Assembly (NCBI RefSeq): GCF_032362555.1
Contig: NC_083536.1
Span: 9,052,001-9,116,000 of the forward strand
Source of the DNA: Amyelois transitella
Taxonomy: Eukaryota; Arthropoda; Insecta; Lepidoptera; Pyralidae
DNA: 64,000 nt
Direction of reading: 5' to 3'
Shown: positions 1 through 9,373 of the stretch, one piece after another
Position numbering within the stretch: position 1 is the stretch's first letter
How the letters are laid out: every line of letters starts with the position of its first letter
The notes under the pieces: generated by a model
What the model saw: the letters and a program-made list of their open reading frames with translations, nothing else
What the model was told of the DNA's origin: nothing
Database searches by the model: none
Position numbers and translations under genes: made by a program

Positions 1-2069
1 CCGCTGAGCATTTCTATCAGGTCGTTGATATATAGATTGAAGAGCGTAGCTGAGGTCAACCCCCCCTGCCTCACACCACACTCCAACCCATATGATCTAG
101 ACAGGACCCCGTCCCATCGCACATTGTTGACCTGGTTTGAATACCAAAATTTCAAGATATTGATAAATTCAACTGGCAAGTTGGTCCTTTCAAGTTTCTT
201 CCATAGGATGTCGTAAGAAACCAGGTCAAAAGCGGTCGACAGGTCGAGGAAGCAACCGAAAACTGGCGTTTTGCGCTCTGCATAGTAGGTGATGACGTGC
301 TTAAGGCACAGTACTGCACTCTCAGTTGATAAATTAGGTTTAAACCCAAACTGATTATCGTGCAGTTTTACACATTTGTTTAACCGGATATTAAGCACGC
401 CATCAAATACCTTTGATATAACCGTGGCCAACGAAATAGGCCTGTAATTACATTTATCCCCGAGATCGCCTGTCTTATTTTTCACTATAGGTACTACTAT
501 TGTACGAATCATTTCCTGAGGCATGTACCCATGACCCAAGCAAAAATTAAATAGTAAAAATAGAACTCGCGGCAAATGCGGACCCGCAAATTTGAGATGC
601 TCAATGCTGAGCCCGTCGCGGCCAGGTGATTTACCCCGAGACATCGATTTTACCAACAGAGCTATATCCTTAACTGAAAAAGACAGTTCCCTTTTCACGT
701 CGGGCGCAACATTCAGTATCGACTGTGAAGGGCCGAGAGGCGACTTAATAGTAAAATGATCAACAAAAAGATCAGCAATACTCGCGTGATCACTAACACC
801 GCCAACGCTCACGGGCTGATTCGGTTTACATTGCAAGCGGTTCGTATTTTTCCAAAATGAACGGAAGTCCTTCTTGGAATGGTAGGAGGCCAGGATGTCC
901 ATTTTTATCTGAGTCTCATGGTCCTGGCACCACTTTAAACGAGACTTAAATACTTTGCGAGATTCACACAATTCTTTGTATGCAATACCGTACTTAGGTT
1001 TTCCCAGCAAAACCCACGTTTGGAATTTTAACCGAGCCAGCCCGTGAGCCTCAGCCACATGCCTATTCCAGCCCACAAAAAACTTTTTGGCAGGTTTTTT
1101 TTCCTTCCAGGACAATGAAGCCGAGTCTTTAAGGGCCTGCACAATATTATTATAGAACCTATCAATTACAATTTTATGACTAGAATTCTGACACATTCTG
1201 TCACTACATTCAAGCAGCTCGGAAGGAAGGTCAATTAGCTTCAACCTATTATGGCATTCATTCTGATACAAGTCAATTTGTGCAGGTGTGCGTTCACCCC
1301 AGACAACATTATTATGTAATAAAATATTAGAACATCTAAAAGGTAAAACGACATCTAGATTGCATTCTATTACGAGCGGGTAGTGATCCGACCAAAAAAC
1401 GTCACAAATAACAAAAACATTCTGAACAGACTTTAAAGCTGCTTTCGTCACCATACAGTGGTCAAGCCACCTCCTAGCACCGTTTATGTCACTGACATAG
1501 GTGTATGTATCAGAAGATATACCAAGAATGTCAAAGTCCACACAAGACCATTCCTGGTCTGTAGAAAAGTTTATTAATTCATGATAAAACTGTTCATGTG
1601 GATGGGCATTATAATCACCTAATATGTAAGCACAGTCTACGCTACAGCTGTCTATTATAGCACTTACCGAACTTAAAATATCCGTGAAGTCAGCTAAGTT
1701 TACCAACTCGTCCGTAGGCATATATACACTGAACACAAGAAATGACCTTTCCTTTATTACTACTTTTATAGCACAAATACGCGGATTATTACACTGCACA
1801 ACGACTACATTATCGAACACTTTGCGATCCCACAGGAGAGCCACACCGCCGTAGGGTCGACCCCGGAGCGGGCCTGACGACGTGTCCATTGCAGATACTC
1901 CAGTGTAGCTAAAGTCGCTATTTATTGTATTCAAAAATAACAATTCCTCAGTGAATAACCACGTTTCTTGTAAAGCTACAATTTGTTGTGTCTTACAAAG
2001 ATCACGAATACTATCTAACGAACGTTTCACATTCTTACAGTTGAATGTAACAAACTTGTATGTATCCAT
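1..2069 (-). CDS. ORF2 endonuclease-reverse transcriptase of Daphne-like LINE (partial)
   Basis: The frame is open from an ATG at 2069 to the window edge (about 690 codons, no stop). The N-terminal part is an apurinic-type endonuclease: it starts with a FNCKNVKRSLD-type strand, has the conserved LGDYNAHP motif and an SDHYPL motif near its end. The reverse transcriptase begins about residue 400 and shows NYRPISLATVISKVFDG, LDLSTAFDLVSYD and GVRQGG. The frame leaves the window before the YxDD catalytic box. It starts 5 nt after the ORF1 stop, so reinitiation or coupled translation is plausible (inference). Enzyme role: nicks the target and copies the element RNA in place. Confidence 0.85.
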   Translation of the reverse strand, partial: MDTYKFVTFNCKNVKRSLDSIRDLCKTQQIVALQETWLFTEELLFLNTINSDFSYTGVSAMDTSSGPLRGRPYGGVALLWDRKVFDNVVVVQCNNPRICAIKVVIKERSFLVFSVYMPTDELVNLADFTDILSSVSAIIDSCSVDCAYILGDYNAHPHEQFYHELINFSTDQEWSCVDFDILGISSDTYTYVSDINGARRWLDHCMVTKAALKSVQNVFVICDVFWSDHYPLVIECNLDVVLPFRCSNILLHNNVVWGERTPAQIDLYQNECHNRLKLIDLPSELLECSDRMCQNSSHKIVIDRFYNNIVQALKDSASLSWKEKKPAKKFFVGWNRHVAEAHGLARLKFQTWVLLGKPKYGIAYKELCESRKVFKSRLKWCQDHETQIKMDILASYHSKKDFRSFWKNTNRLQCKPNQPVSVGGVSDHASIADLFVDHFTIKSPLGPSQSILNVAPDVKRELSFSVKDIALLVKSMSRGKSPGRDGLSIEHLKFAGPHLPRVLFLLFNFCLGHGYMPQEMIRTIVVPIVKNKTGDLGDKCNYRPISLATVISKVFDGVLNIRLNKCVKLHDNQFGFKPNLSTESAVLCLKHVITYYAERKTPVFGCFLDLSTAFDLVSYDILWKKLERTNLPVEFINILKFWYSNQVNNVRWDGVLSRSYGLECGVRQGGLTSATLFNLYINDLIEMLS

Positions 2070-2074
2070 ATTAA

Positions 2075-3304
2075 TTATTTTGATGGGCCGCCTTTTTCAT
2101 CAGAAGTTACATTACGCTTCAGTTTAAAATTTATGAAACGACGAAAAATTATTCCTTCGGGCCATATCTTCTCATCAAGGAATAACGTTAGTTTGTTACA
2201 AGGCACGAAAAATTTATATGCTTTGTAGTCACATTGTCGCCTAATTTCAATCTTTTCCAGTTGAACAGTTTCCCCTGTCATCTTAAGAATGTACTTTTCT
2301 ATATCAGATTGACAAGTATCCTGATGAACGTTCGTTATAAAGACGGGAACCTTTCGTACCGCCGCTCTAAACATTTCGCCAGTTTCAACTACAACGGTGC
2401 CGGACTTGCCTTCAACACGGATTTTCGATCTAGTTTTCTTTTTCCGGACAACAGACCACTCATTGTTCGACTTCATTGATGCCTGAGCGTATGTCTCATT
2501 AGTAGTTGACAACACGCCGCCGCCGCCAGTCAGCTGATCGGTTGTCAGCTGAGGTAGGTCGATAACACTACGCTGCGAGTGTGAATCATCGTTCGCTTCA
2601 TCGGTCGGAGCGCGCTCAGATAACGGTTTTGAAGCCGATGCTAATTTTGTATCGAGCGGTACGCGGTTCCTACCCTCTGATTGTTCTTTATTGATGCTTC
2701 TATAATGCAAACTATAATCATTTGAGCAGCTGCGATTATTATCGTCATTGATAACACACGATTCATCAAAAAGAGACAAACCTTCCGGTCCACTGTCACG
2801 ATATGCACCTCTCTTCATGTTTACTTTAGCAGCTGAGAAAGGTGGCGATACAGTTTTGTAGCTAATACAATCTTTTTTCACGCATTCAAGTTGCTCAACG
2901 GTCACATACGAAGACTGTATTTGCTTAATATCCGCTTGTAAAACTGCTATGTCTTTTAAAAGCTTAGAGACATCCAAGTGGTCAAGGGTTATTGGCGGTA
3001 ACTTCTCCAGGTTCCGGGCTACAAAGATCGGCAAGGCATCTGGTTCAGTCACTTTTAAAAAGTGCAACATATCATAAACCAGTCGATCTTCTTTTCCTTT
3101 TCCTTTCCGAATAATTTTACGCACATCTGATGGCACAGATTCAAAGAGCAAACGGTGGGACTTTTGAATATCCTCGCTGGAGAACGTTGCTGTACAAATT
3201 CTGACCAGAGTCTCTTCATCGGCACTGGACAACTTCGCTCTGAGATAAGCTAATAGCTCATCAATAACAATGTTACAGCTAACACATTTCACGGTACACG
3301 ACAT
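2075..3304 (-). CDS. ORF1 protein of Daphne-like LINE
   Basis: A 409-residue open frame from the ATG at 3304; an upstream GTG at 3346 keeps the frame open but lies in the leader, so I chose the ATG. The N-terminus has a CxxC pair (VKCVSC) followed by a helical domain (LRAKLSSADEETLVRIC) of a type I associate with lepidopteran Daphne-like ORF1s. The centre is low-complexity, rich in S, N and D. The C-terminal third (from about residue 300) contains VRKKKTRSK and a compact domain ending LKRNVTSDEKGGPSK, likely RNA-binding by analogy. No RRM or CCHC knuckle is evident. Presumed role: RNA-particle chaperone for its own transcript. Confidence 0.7.
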   Translation of the reverse strand: MSCTVKCVSCNIVIDELLAYLRAKLSSADEETLVRICTATFSSEDIQKSHRLLFESVPSDVRKIIRKGKGKEDRLVYDMLHFLKVTEPDALPIFVARNLEKLPPITLDHLDVSKLLKDIAVLQADIKQIQSSYVTVEQLECVKKDCISYKTVSPPFSAAKVNMKRGAYRDSGPEGLSLFDESCVINDDNNRSCSNDYSLHYRSINKEQSEGRNRVPLDTKLASASKPLSERAPTDEANDDSHSQRSVIDLPQLTTDQLTGGGGVLSTTNETYAQASMKSNNEWSVVRKKKTRSKIRVEGKSGTVVVETGEMFRAAVRKVPVFITNVHQDTCQSDIEKYILKMTGETVQLEKIEIRRQCDYKAYKFFVPCNKLTLFLDEKIWPEGIIFRRFINFKLKRNVTSDEKGGPSK

Positions 3305-3380
3305 TTTTACGACACGTAATTTCGCATCCGATAAAACGCACGGCACTGGAGGCTGCGCGCGCGCGACTGATTATTCTCAT

Positions 3381-3755
3381 ATAGATAGACTCATTTTCAT
3401 TCAATGATAGATAAGATTTAATTGTTGTGGTAATACCTGCATTTTTAACCTTATCTTTTTCTATCCCATTTAGTTCATATCTTATATATTGAAATAGAAA
3501 TAGTACAGGGTTGTTTACGAAATGCACACTCGGCACTTTTTCTTTGCTAGCGTTATTTTGTTTATACACATCGACTCTGCCCTCAATATACAAACAGCTG
3601 AGTGCAGGCAACACATACAAGTCTTGTTGATTAATCGGTATCCGTATTTCATCATTTTTGTTAAAACTTGATACATAAGGCTTGTACGAATGATATTCAA
3701 AACTTTCTATGCTATTGTCGTAAGACGCGGGTTGGCATATATTTAAAATGTTCAT
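3381..3755 (-). pseudogene. Polinton major capsid protein, N-terminal part
   Basis: The frame starts with ATG at 3755 and gives MNILNICQPASYDNSIE and, further on, the motifs NDEIRIPINQQDLYVLP, FLFQYIRYELNG and TTTIKSYLSLNENES, the start of a Polinton double-jelly-roll major capsid protein as I recognise it. About 123 residues remain; a full-length protein is several hundred. The frame then runs into the leader of the Daphne-like LINE and stops at 3279. Its ATG overlaps the TGA of the tiny upstream ORF (ATGA at 3752-3755), a compact viral-style junction. In the capsid this protein would form the hexon-like capsomers. Confidence 0.7.
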
Positions 3756-3899
3756 ATTAACAAACCTAGTAGCCTTAAAAAGTCTTTATTTTTGTTTGTT
3801 AGTTTTTTTTTTAAATCGCAGCGATGTTTCTTTGTGAGGTGATCCTTTAGGACTGAGTCTTTTTATAGGAGTGAAGGTGTTTTTATGAAAATTTAACAT
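3752..3899 (-). pseudogene. Tiny Polinton ORF between minor and major capsid genes
   Basis: From the ATG at 3899 a basic frame reads MLNFHKNTFTPIKRLSPK and then reaches a run of ten A. One A fewer would keep the frame open to a TGA overlapping the capsid ATG, giving about 48 residues; with ten A the frame is lost. The ATG also overlaps the end of the minor capsid gene. A short basic protein in this position is familiar from insect Polintons, but its role is unknown to me. Either a real homopolymer slippage or an assembly error. Confidence 0.5.
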
Positions 3900-4566
3900 T
3901 TTGGTTTAAAGTGCAAATACAACTGTACTTCTTCACCGCGTAAGTTAATTTGCTTGTTTTCTGCGTCTAACAACCTTATATTGAGTGAATTTATTGAGCT
4001 CTGATTGACAGGAAAGTAAATTAAATTCTTAGGTATTTCAATAATTCTGTAACCAGGGGTACGTTAGGCACAAATTCATAAATAATATGGCTTGCTTTTC
4101 CGTTTACAAATGATCCGCTGATAACATCACATTCGATGCGTACGATAGTTGTAGCTAAAATGCTGACAGGATGCTGAGATTCTGCACTTATATTAGCTTT
4201 GATTGATTCTCCATTAAATCCTAATATTTTTCCGATTGAATTATTTTTATTAAAGTGTACATCTTTGGAACAAAAAATTCTTGTTTTTAACGTATTATTA
4301 TTACAACTCAATTTCAACGCTGCATTCTTTATATTACTTTTCAGATAATCACAAATATCTTGAAACTCATACGATCCTTCAGGAATTTCAATAACTTCAT
4401 CTTTTCCAAAGTAAAATTTGTTATTTTTTGCGTCTATGTTAGGTATAGAATTAAATGTAGAAAAATACAAAAGCCCACATTCGTACTCTCCATTCAGTTG
4501 TAATGTAGGGGAATAGTTAGTTGTTAAAAATTCTCCTCTGCCTGTTATTGACACAGTGAAAGACAT
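3893..4566 (-). pseudogene. Polinton minor capsid (penton-like) protein, frameshifted
   Basis: Starts with ATG at 4566. The first 170 residues give MSFTVSITGRGEF, NGEYECGLLYFSTFNSIPN and VRIECDVISGSFVNGKASH, a pattern I recognise from insect Polinton minor capsid proteins. After FVPNVP the original frame runs to a stop at 4021, but the frame one base over continues with GYRIIEIPKNLIYFPVNQ and ends at 3893 with LRGEEVQLYLHFKPKC. A single-base deletion near 4058-4063 therefore explains the break; the intact product would be about 224 residues. Likely role: single jelly-roll vertex protein. Confidence 0.65.
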
Positions 4567-4598
4567 TATTATACTGATACAAATATATTTTTATTATA

Positions 4599-4704
4599 TT
4601 ATTTATACAAATGATGTTTCCAAAATTCTTTTAAAAACTTTAAAAAAAGGTGTCCACAGTTTATAGTACCATAAGATTGATATTGCAAATAATTATAATT
4701 TATA
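4599..4704 (-). pseudogene. Polinton adenovirus-type protease, C-terminal part
   Basis: A short frame containing YQSYGTINCGHLFLKFL and ending at a TAA at 4599. Adenain-family proteases use a His-Asp/Glu-Gln-Cys set in which the Gln precedes the Cys by seven residues (Gln115 and Cys122 in human adenovirus 2); here Q and C are also seven apart. The fragment abuts the 3' tail of LINE-A through the duplicated AATTTATA, and its frame continues the N-terminal fragment at 9374. Followed 32 nt later by the minor capsid ATG. Confidence 0.7.
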
Positions 4705-5027
4705 TTTATTTATTTATTTATATATTTATGTACAACAAGAAAAATTAGCAAAAAACTTAAAATAAAGAGAAATTCAGTACAAGGGCACTACTTATTTCTA
4801 GAGAAATTTCTTCCAGCAGGCCCACGACAGGAAAGTGTAAAGAAAGGCATTGGCTTGTGTACATACCTAATATTTAATATATAAACTTACATAAACTTAC
4901 TGATATTAATAGACCTAAAACATATTATCATAAAGTTATAAATATCAAATAAATATATTAAATAAATAAACATACATGAATACAATATAATATAATATAA
5001 ATACAATATAAATGAATAGTGGATGCA

Positions 5028-7988
5028 TCACGACGACAACGACAGGTAGTGTTCTCTCACTCCTCTCTTAAAACCTGATAAGGATTTACTATCACGTACG
5101 TCTGGCGGCAAACAATTCCACAATTTGACAGCCTGGACAGAAAACGAGTGGCTGTATGCAGCAGTACTATGCTGTGGCAATTCCAGTAGGAGTCTGCGGT
5201 GCGATCTACAAGGCGCGTCAAGTGGGTTTTTGTAAGAAAATCTTTCACGCAGGTAGGACGGGTAAGAAGGGTTATGGAGAATGTTGTATAGGAGATTAAG
5301 AATTCTGGCGTTACGCCGGTAGCGGATAGGAAGCCATTTAAGTTGTTTTCGGAATTCAGACACATGGTCAAACTTTTTCAGGCCAAATATGAAGCGGATG
5401 CACAAATTTTGCAAACGTTCAAGTTTGTTCAACAAATCCTCGGTCACATCCAGAAAACAGACGTCAGCGTAGTCCAGAAGAGGCAAAATAAGGGAATGGC
5501 AAAGCGAAATTTTGGTCTGAATCGGTAAAAAGTTTTGAAGGCATTTTAGAGAGTGAAGGGAGTAATGCATTTTTCGACTTGTTTCAGCAATGTGTGAATT
5601 CCATGTTAAGGTGGAGTCTAATAAAACACCCAGGTTTTTTGCATTATTGGTGTATGCAATCGGTGTCCCGTCAATGTGTAAAGGAGAAAGTGTGGATAAG
5701 TCAACGTTTCTACGCATATAGTGACTGCCAATGATTAAAGCTTGCGACTTTAAAGGATTGACTTTAAGACCGAAAGACTCCGCCCACTTACTAACGCTAG
5801 AGAGGTCATTGTTCATGGCGTCGATGGCAGCATTAACGTCTGATAAAGGGAAATGTCGGTAGAGCTGCAAATCATCAGCATATAAATGGAAGTTACAGGA
5901 AAGAATATGAGTGACACAATTTATGAAAACGGAAAAGAGTAAAGGAGAGAGGACGCCGCCCTGTGGGACACCTGCCCTAAGATCACACCACTCAGAGAGG
6001 GTTTCACCAAGGCGAACACACTGCTTGCGACCGCGAAGATAGGAAGAAAACCAAGCTAGGGCTGATGAAGACACGTTTATAGAATGAAGGATTTCTAATA
6101 GACAGTCGAAATCGACTGAGTTAAATGCGCTGCTGAAATCAAGAAGGACAAGTAAAGTCAAAGATTGGTTTTCAATAGCCCATCGAATATCATCGGTCAC
6201 CTTAACCAAAGCAGTAACAGTACTGTGCCCTGGTCGAAAACCAGATTGAAATAAATTCAAAATATTGTTACTATACAGAAAAGAGGAAAGTTGGTTGTGT
6301 ACTATTACTTCTAAGATTTTGGATAAATATGCTAGGATCGAAATGGGTCTGAGATCAGAAGGAGAAGTAGGATTTTTAGTTTTAGGTAAGGGTATTACGT
6401 GTGCAAATTTCCAAGATTGTGGAAATATGCCAGTGGTGAGAGAGAAGTTAAATATATGCGTTAGAACCGGAAGAATGATTGGAAGAAGTAAATTAATCAT
6501 TTTTGAGGATATTGAGTCATTACCTACTGCATTAGACTTAACATGCGCTATGGCTCTCTTGACCTCCTCGTCCCCGACAGCCACAAAAACAAACTGGGGG
6601 TAAGAAGGAAGCGGGAGACAGGATAGTTTGGATAAGGTGTTTGCTTTAGTGCTAGGAGAAATAATCACGGGTGGTAAGGAAAAATGTGTATTAATTATGG
6701 CTGAGTCAATGTTAGTAATACAAGAAATTGAGGGAGATTTACCAATTCCAACAGACTTTAGAAATCTCCAAGACTCTGCCGGAGTCCGGCCGACAAGGGA
6801 ATCGTGGAAATAATTTCTCTTAGCATCCCTACACATGCGACTGCAACGATTACGAAGCACCTTAAAAATAGCCAAGTTACGCTCCGTTGGGCAACGCTTG
6901 AATCTACGCTTTGCTTTGTCTCTACGAGCCATAGTCTCTTTGATAAGGGGTGTGAGCCATGGGGCGGGATTGCGTTTCATTTTCACTCTCCTAAGGGGAG
7001 CATGCTTATCAAAAACTGATAGTATTATATCATTTAAAATGCTTACTTTACTATCGACATTATCCGCTTTAAAAACTGGCGACCAATCGATGCTATCGGA
7101 ATCCTTATGAAACGTTTTCAGATCAATTTTATAAAAATTGCGACGGAAAGAATATTCGGGTTTACGTTTTGGCGGGCGAACACAATACGAAAGATATAAT
7201 AAATCATGGTGCGAAAACGGGGCATCTAGCTGACCGTGGGTAGTTACAAGATCAGGGGAGGATACGATCATGAGGTCGAGGAGTGAAGGAACGCAATTTG
7301 GTACATGATGGGTCGAGGAAGTAGATAATATATGCAAATTGAAAGAGTTTATTAATTGTTGCAATTTTAATGTGCGTGAATCGTTCTTAATGAGGCATGT
7401 ATTAAAGTCGCCCATTAATATTACATGATCGTAACTAGGACAGAAATTGTTAAGTAATCCGTCTAAGGAATCAAAGTAGTCAATACGTAAATTGGGGCTA
7501 TAATAAACTGCCAGAAGAATTTTAGTATGGTGGAGAGAAATTTCTAAAAAGAGATGTTCTGGAGACCCATCCACATAAGTAGGCGGTGAAGTGCTAACTA
7601 CCTTATATGGGATTTTGTTACGGATGTAGATCGCAACACCCCCGCAGCCCTTGCCGACTCTGTCGTTTCTTATTAATATAAAACCGGGAATGATGAAATG
7701 GGAAGATGGAAGAGAAGGTTTTAGGAATGTTTCAGATATAAGCAAGGCATCAAGGTGAGCACTATCAATTGACGCTAGAAGATCAGCATAATGGCCAGGC
7801 ACACTTTGAGCATTAATGTGAGCGAGATTAAGGTTATGAGGAAACTTTGTAAAGGCTGAGGCAAGAAAGTCATGTAATGTTAAATCAGAAGACGCAGATG
7901 AATCATTGTCACCATCCAAACTATAGAAGTCGCTACGAGACGAGCAAGAGAGATAACTATCATCATCATCATCAAGAGTGTCATCCAT
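5028..7988 (-). CDS. LINE-A ORF2 endonuclease-reverse transcriptase
   Basis: 986 residues from the ATG at 7988. After an acidic N-terminus (a run of D encoded by a GAT repeat) the endonuclease begins about residue 55 (LNLAHINAQSVPGHYADL) with the SETFLKP, GCGGVAIYIR, LMGDFNTCL and SHHDLLYLSY motifs. The reverse transcriptase (about 460-760) has SDLRPISILAYLSKILE, GFRPGHSTVTALVKVTDD, LDFSSAFNSVDFD, GVPQGGVLSPLLFS and the catalytic YADDLQLY. The C-terminal domain ends FSVQAVKLWNCLPPDVRD. No RNase H domain is evident. All catalytic motifs are intact, so the enzyme could be active. Confidence 0.9.
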   Translation of the reverse strand: MDDTLDDDDDSYLSCSSRSDFYSLDGDNDSSASSDLTLHDFLASAFTKFPHNLNLAHINAQSVPGHYADLLASIDSAHLDALLISETFLKPSLPSSHFIIPGFILIRNDRVGKGCGGVAIYIRNKIPYKVVSTSPPTYVDGSPEHLFLEISLHHTKILLAVYYSPNLRIDYFDSLDGLLNNFCPSYDHVILMGDFNTCLIKNDSRTLKLQQLINSFNLHILSTSSTHHVPNCVPSLLDLMIVSSPDLVTTHGQLDAPFSHHDLLYLSYCVRPPKRKPEYSFRRNFYKIDLKTFHKDSDSIDWSPVFKADNVDSKVSILNDIILSVFDKHAPLRRVKMKRNPAPWLTPLIKETMARRDKAKRRFKRCPTERNLAIFKVLRNRCSRMCRDAKRNYFHDSLVGRTPAESWRFLKSVGIGKSPSISCITNIDSAIINTHFSLPPVIISPSTKANTLSKLSCLPLPSYPQFVFVAVGDEEVKRAIAHVKSNAVGNDSISSKMINLLLPIILPVLTHIFNFSLTTGIFPQSWKFAHVIPLPKTKNPTSPSDLRPISILAYLSKILEVIVHNQLSSFLYSNNILNLFQSGFRPGHSTVTALVKVTDDIRWAIENQSLTLLVLLDFSSAFNSVDFDCLLEILHSINVSSSALAWFSSYLRGRKQCVRLGETLSEWCDLRAGVPQGGVLSPLLFSVFINCVTHILSCNFHLYADDLQLYRHFPLSDVNAAIDAMNNDLSSVSKWAESFGLKVNPLKSQALIIGSHYMRRNVDLSTLSPLHIDGTPIAYTNNAKNLGVLLDSTLTWNSHIAETSRKMHYSLHSLKCLQNFLPIQTKISLCHSLILPLLDYADVCFLDVTEDLLNKLERLQNLCIRFIFGLKKFDHVSEFRKQLKWLPIRYRRNARILNLLYNILHNPSYPSYLRERFSYKNPLDAPCRSHRRLLLELPQHSTAAYSHSFSVQAVKLWNCLPPDVRDSKSLSGFKRGVREHYLSLSS

Positions 7989-8477
7989 TTATATAAAATA
8001 AACTTAAATATAAACTAAATAAAATATAAATTATACTGTAGAAAATAACATAAACAGAAATAAAAACAACAAACAATTATGCTTCAAGATAGTCTGCCAA
8101 TACCACCATGCACCCACTGAGGAGAGACTGCAAGAAATTTCGCATTTACATCCACATAAACTTTCGATTTGATTCGATAGGAAAGAAGAGCGATAGGAAA
8201 CCTGATAAAACTAACTTGTCGGTATATATAAAAAAAAAAAAAAAAAAGTAACAGATGACATGCGATTGGCAATAAGTGTCAATGTCAAACGGGAAATTAA
8301 GAATAAATCTTTCACTGTCATTTATCAAAAGTTTTTGCGGAAATTGAGTTAAATTGAAAGAAGTGTTCAGAGTTTTTACAAAAAAAATTAATAATATACC
8401 CACAAACAGTTATTTACAGAAGGTGAAGGTACTATCACAAGGAAATCACGATTACATAATGGTTGCCGAGACAACGT
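7989..8477 (-). other. LINE-A inter-ORF region
   Basis: 489 nt between ORF1 and ORF2. It contains a long A run on the plus strand at about 8229-8247 (poly-T in element sense) and no convincing coding sequence on either strand. Its length is large for a LINE that relies on simple reinitiation, so ORF2 expression is unclear. Confidence 0.5.
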
Positions 8478-9224
8478 TCAACGATGCCGAGATTTCTGGC
8501 GGGTTTGTCTCTTTGGAGCAGATTCTTGGGTTCCACTGGGGCCAGGAATATCGGAACACACCGGATGAATAGAGATAAGCCGGGTTACCTCGGCAACAGT
8601 CTCGACCTTGCTTCTTGTTTTGTCTGGTAGCAAAACTACAATTTTTCCTTCTGATGACCAGCAATTCTTGACACCAAAATGATTACGGGCCATAGTAAAC
8701 GCTCGATGCCTAGGCCTAGTCAGGAATTCGGAGATGGTAATGCCAGTGCCTTTCAGAGATGTTTTGTTGTCCCAAACATGACTACGGTGTTCCAATGTGG
8801 TGAATCTAACCAATACTGGACGATGTTTGGAACTAGAGGCAGTTCCCAGACGATGGCAGACTTGCAGACTGTTACTTGGCACATCAGATAAGTTCATCTG
8901 AGAACAAATAATTCTATGGACCTCATCGTGCAACTTCTCATTCTGTTTCTCACTAAGGCCATGGAGTAAAAGTACTTTTCTGCGCATGGCCATTTCATGT
9001 CGGTCTTGCCCTGTTGTCAATAGTTCAAGTTGGGACTTTATTTTGGAAAAGGCTTGCCAAATGAAGGTCTTGAACTCAGAGTACTCACGCGATAAGGAAG
9101 CCAAGTCTTTATGCACTGCGGGTCCACCAACTGAAGCCTTCGCAAGCTTCTGATCATATAGCTCCATCCGGGAGAGAAACATCTTTTGCAAGTCCTCCAA
9201 GTTATTTGCAAGTTGTGTGTCCAT
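8478..9224 (-). CDS. LINE-A ORF1 protein (L1-ORF1p-like)
   Basis: 248 residues from the ATG at 9224. An N-terminal heptad-like helix (residues 1-85, LEDLQKMFLSRMELYDQKL onward) suggests a trimerising coiled coil. From about residue 85 there is an RRM-like segment, MRRKVLLLHGLSEKQNEKL, then a C-terminal-domain-like stretch with VCHRLG, RPVLVRFTTLEHRSHVW and NHFGVKNCWSSEGKIVVLL. The C-terminus is basic (RQTRQKSRHR). This layout matches the L1/transposase-22 style of ORF1, so a single-strand RNA-binding chaperone role is likely. Confidence 0.7.
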   Translation of the reverse strand: MDTQLANNLEDLQKMFLSRMELYDQKLAKASVGGPAVHKDLASLSREYSEFKTFIWQAFSKIKSQLELLTTGQDRHEMAMRRKVLLLHGLSEKQNEKLHDEVHRIICSQMNLSDVPSNSLQVCHRLGTASSSKHRPVLVRFTTLEHRSHVWDNKTSLKGTGITISEFLTRPRHRAFTMARNHFGVKNCWSSEGKIVVLLPDKTRSKVETVAEVTRLISIHPVCSDIPGPSGTQESAPKRQTRQKSRHR

Positions 9225-9373
9225 TATGCTTGTAAAAAAATTGGTTGTGAAATACGGTGATAGTGGGAGAATTGGAAATAATTAAATATGCAGTGAGAGC
9301 AGGTGAGCCAGGCAGACAATTTACCTAGTTTTGAGTCTGAATTGTAAACTTTTACTAATTTTTAACATAAAAA

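Larger units (their letters stand above)
1..3380 (-). mobile_element. Daphne-like non-LTR retrotransposon, 5' end present, 3' end off the left edge
   Basis: Two consecutive open frames (ORF1 then ORF2) on the minus strand, separated by 5 nt, preceded by a short leader of about 75 nt. The leader joins directly onto the reading frame of a Polinton major capsid gene, so the element inserted there. The exact 5' end lies between about 3360 and 3385; no TSD can be read because the 3' end is outside the window. Clade placement rests on my recognition of the ORF1 N-terminus and is tentative. Confidence 0.75.
4705..9373 (-). mobile_element. Apparently intact non-LTR retrotransposon (LINE-A) with perfect 8-bp TSD
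   Basis: Flanked by AATTTATA at 4697-4704 and 9374-9381. The element carries a 5' leader (9225-9373), ORF1 (8478-9224), a 489-nt inter-ORF region, ORF2 (5028-7988) and a 3' UTR ending in a TATT-rich tail (4705-4740). Neither ORF has a stop or frameshift. Several diverged relatives lie elsewhere in the window (20.55-23.3, 31.5-33.1, 37.7-40.2 kb). The clade within the CR1/Jockey group is not certain. Confidence 0.85.

Noticed and set aside
1-349. Short ORFs of 63 and 65 codons at the left edge
   Set aside because: They are other-frame shadows of the reverse transcriptase frame that runs off the window.
8354-8891. Plus-strand ORFs of 70-72 codons
   Set aside because: Antisense to LINE-A ORF1 and its flank; no family features.
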